This document shows, piece after piece, positions 61,948 to 64,000 of a stretch of DNA of 64,000 nucleotides. The notes below the pieces were generated by a model. The model was not told the origin of the DNA, searched no databases, and saw only the letters and a list, made by a program, of their open reading frames with translations. Origin of the DNA: Laspinema olomoucense D3b (GTDB lineage: Bacteria > Cyanobacteriota > Cyanobacteriia > Cyanobacteriales > Laspinemataceae). The translations under genes were made by a program, and so were the position numbers. Position 1 is the stretch's first letter, and every line of letters begins with the position of its first letter. The stretch spans positions 1 through 64,000 of the forward strand of contig NZ_JAMXFA010000026.1 of the NCBI RefSeq assembly GCF_025370785.1, given 5' to 3'.

Positions 61948-62265
61948 ATGACCGGACAGGACTTACACCAGCTCTTGCTTTCTAAGTGGGGCCGCTCTTA
62001 CGATATCCAAATGCGGCGCACTCAGGGGAAAATTTTCCTGCTGATTATGTGGAAATACCTCGAACAAGCCTCGTTCCCTATGAATGAGTCGGAATATCTG
62101 GCTCATTTGGATGTAGTTGCCAGTTATCTCAATGCCTGGGGTGGCATTGAACAGGTGCAGCTTTACCTGGCAACCACCCGCGAACGTCCCCGCTTAGGCA
62201 AGGCGGTGAGCATTCCGATTGATTTGGGCGATCGCGCTTCCGAATGGATGCTCGAAAATTTCTAA
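61948..62265 (+). CDS. DUF3067 family protein
   Basis: A 105-residue soluble protein conserved in cyanobacteria and plastids: GQDLHQLLLSKWGRSYDIQM, IFLLIMWKYLEQASFPM, YLNAWGGIEQVQLYL. Function not established. It is often next to petC, as here, 261 bases away in divergent orientation, which suggests shared regulation with cytochrome b6f. Confidence 0.85.
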   Translation: MTGQDLHQLLLSKWGRSYDIQMRRTQGKIFLLIMWKYLEQASFPMNESEYLAHLDVVASYLNAWGGIEQVQLYLATTRERPRLGKAVSIPIDLGDRASEWMLENF

Positions 62266-62513
62266 ATTGCCCATTGTCTTGAGCGCTTTCCTCACCTTCA
62301 CTGAGGCGATCGCTAGACTCATTCCTGACCCTTTAACCAATTGACAACTTGCAATATTCCGAACAAAAGTAGAGAGGGGGAACCTCTAGTCCACAGGGAT
62401 CAGCGGCTTACCCATGATGAATTTAACCTGATGATTCTATATTGAGTTAAGCAACAAGGGTATAACGTCACATTCAGCGGACAAAAATAACAAGGTTAAA
62501 AGAGCAAATCACC

Positions 62514-63701
62514 TCAAGCGCTGAGCGAATGATAATCATCAATTTGATGGGAAAGCCCCGGTAGTTTTGGGAGGGTTACGGTAAAAGTTGTCCCCTCTCC
62601 CACGGTACTTTCTACCCAAATTTTACCCCCGAGTAAATCCACCGATCGCTTAACAATTGCCAATCCCAACCCACTCCCCGCATTAGCGGCCACATTTTTC
62701 GCCCGATGAAACAGGGTAAACAAATTCGCCCGATCTTCCTGTGGAATCCCGATTCCCCGGTCCTTGATTCTAAAAATGATTTCCCCTTCATTAAAGGTAA
62801 AATCACAATAAATCGAACTCCCCTGGGGAGAATACTTCACCGCATTCACCAGCAAATTCAAAATAATTTGTCGGAGTAAGGTGGGATCAGTCATCAGGGG
62901 TTCAGAATTGCCGGTAGTGGTCAAAATCATGCGATGAGTCACATCCGTTAATTTTTCCACATCCTGCCATACATCTTCGCAGAAACTAGCAAAATAAACC
63001 GGAACCGATTGAATATGTAATCCGCCGCACTCCGCCTTACCTAACGTCAGGAATCCTTCGATAATATTGCTAGTATGTTTAACGGTTTCATCAATTTTTT
63101 GAAAATACTTGAGGCGTTGCTCGGGTGTCATTTTTTGACTGTGGAGTTTGAGCAAATCATTCGCTGCAGCAATCACCGTTAAAGAACCGCGTAATTCATG
63201 AGATAGCATCGACACAAAGTTGGGCGTGATGGGAGTTCGTAAATTTTCGGGTTCCGAATCCGCCGGAGAACTTACGCGATCGCTCAGCGGCTCCTCCATG
63301 GGTTCAACAATCCCCTGATAGCCAATTATCTGACCTGTGCGATCGCGCATAATCCGAATCGTATCTCGCACCCAGGCAATACTCCCATCTTGACGATAGA
63401 CCCGAGATTCAAAATTTTCCACCTCTTGCTGAGTGCGTAACACTTGCATTAATTGTTCATACCGTCTCTGTTCCACATACAGTTGATTCCCCATATTTTT
63501 GACCCTCACCATCAGTTCAGCCCCCGACTCATAGCCATAGATGCGAGCTAAAGTTCGATTAGCCCTTAAATAGCTGCCCGTCGGAGTGATCTGAAAAATT
63601 CCCACCGTAGCATTATCCAAAAAACCGGAATACTTGAGAACCATTGGCTGGAGATTGGAACATTGAACATCGGGCAAGTCGAACGCAAGAATTTTCATCA
63701 T
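62514..63701 (-). CDS. PAS-domain sensor histidine kinase, soluble
   Basis: A 395-residue kinase without membrane helices. PAS domain about 25-135 (NATVGIFQITPTGSYLRANR, GYESGAELMVRV) with a PAC segment (VENFESRVYRQDGSIAWVRD), HisKA with FVSMLSHELRGSLTVIAA, and HATPase with NLLVNAVKYSPQG, DRGIGIP and GSGLGLAIVKR. Tandem ATGs at 63701/63698 are preferred over a TTG at 63758. The signal and cognate regulator are unknown. Confidence 0.9.
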   Translation of the reverse strand: MMKILAFDLPDVQCSNLQPMVLKYSGFLDNATVGIFQITPTGSYLRANRTLARIYGYESGAELMVRVKNMGNQLYVEQRRYEQLMQVLRTQQEVENFESRVYRQDGSIAWVRDTIRIMRDRTGQIIGYQGIVEPMEEPLSDRVSSPADSEPENLRTPITPNFVSMLSHELRGSLTVIAAANDLLKLHSQKMTPEQRLKYFQKIDETVKHTSNIIEGFLTLGKAECGGLHIQSVPVYFASFCEDVWQDVEKLTDVTHRMILTTTGNSEPLMTDPTLLRQIILNLLVNAVKYSPQGSSIYCDFTFNEGEIIFRIKDRGIGIPQEDRANLFTLFHRAKNVAANAGSGLGLAIVKRSVDLLGGKIWVESTVGEGTTFTVTLPKLPGLSHQIDDYHSLSA

Positions 63702-64000
63702 GATAGGTGAAAGCTTTGGTATAAAACGATACGCAGCTCTATTTTTAGGTGTCGCCAATCAATCGTCGATCACCACCTGAATTAAAACCGAAGGAGATGG
63801 TTAGCATCCGTGCTGAGTGGGTTTCCATCCGGATGGGTGTATTATATGGGCCAACGGATATTTAACAACGTATTCAGCATTACAAAGTCGTGAGTTAATC
63901 ATCAAAAAAATTGATGGGAATCACACTTGTTCCGTCAACTTCCGGAAATCATAAATCGCACCGAGGGGTTTCATGACTAGGTTAACATTATTTGGGTACG
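63702..64000. other. Window edge, upstream of the kinase
   Basis: About 300 bases with no supported frame. Possible promoter of the kinase; next gene lies outside the window. Confidence 0.35.

Overview
The window is chromosomal DNA from a cyanobacterium, most likely a filamentous Oscillatoriales-type species (inference). The evidence is the very frequent HIP1 octamer GCGATCGC, the petC-petA pair for cytochrome b6f, a lipoprotein PsbQ, a nitrate-reductase-associated protein, DUF3067, DUF928 and DUF1822 proteins, and a ParA/coiled-coil pair that looks like the McdAB carboxysome-positioning system. I saw no rRNA, tRNA, CRISPR array or intact transposase.

Layout. 0-8.8 kb: a short parvulin-like protein, then a 1555-residue protein that joins a two-partner-secretion passenger (TpsA) to its own POTRA/beta-barrel transporter (TpsB), a TPR-CHAT protease and a convergent DUF928 protein. 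8.8-14.7 kb (minus strand): a cassette of a sigma-70-like protein, a DUF1822 protein and a CHAT-CHASE2 membrane protein. 14.7-25 kb: a candidate structured RNA with a terminator, an acetyltransferase, a zinc alcohol dehydrogenase, two paralogous HAMP-PAS histidine kinases, small proteins and an outer-membrane barrel. 25-34.6 kb (minus strand): an unknown four-helix membrane protein and a second sigma-like/DUF1822/CHAT cassette, with two CHAT proteins: one fused to a NACHT ATPase and membrane helices, and one fused to a seven-bladed WD40 propeller. 34.7-45.6 kb: a signalling cluster with a zinc-ribbon Ser/Thr kinase with TPRs, an NB-ARC ATPase and, divergently, a YbjN-like protein, an unknown protein, an FHA membrane protein, a caspase-like (C14) protease and a membrane pseudokinase. 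45.6-49.3 kb: a MITE, a NERD-helicase and a Uma2-type nuclease. 49.4-64 kb: mainly housekeeping genes (hydrolases, mcdAB-like pair, chemoreceptor, LRR protein, FHA protein, amine oxidase, psbQ, petCA, a PAS histidine kinase).

The most striking part is 8.8-45.6 kb. The sigma-like/DUF1822/CHAT arrangement occurs twice with different effector fusions. All three CHAT fusions share the same N-terminal domain, and in the NACHT fusion both catalytic CHAT residues are lost. With a C14 caspase, STAND ATPases, a kinase, a pseudokinase and FHA readers nearby, this looks like a caspase-like signalling or conflict (regulated death, immunity) island. That reading is inference from domain content; nothing in the sequence shows the trigger or the substrate.

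Gene coordinates include the stop codon. Where a later start is better supported than the longest frame, the later start is given.
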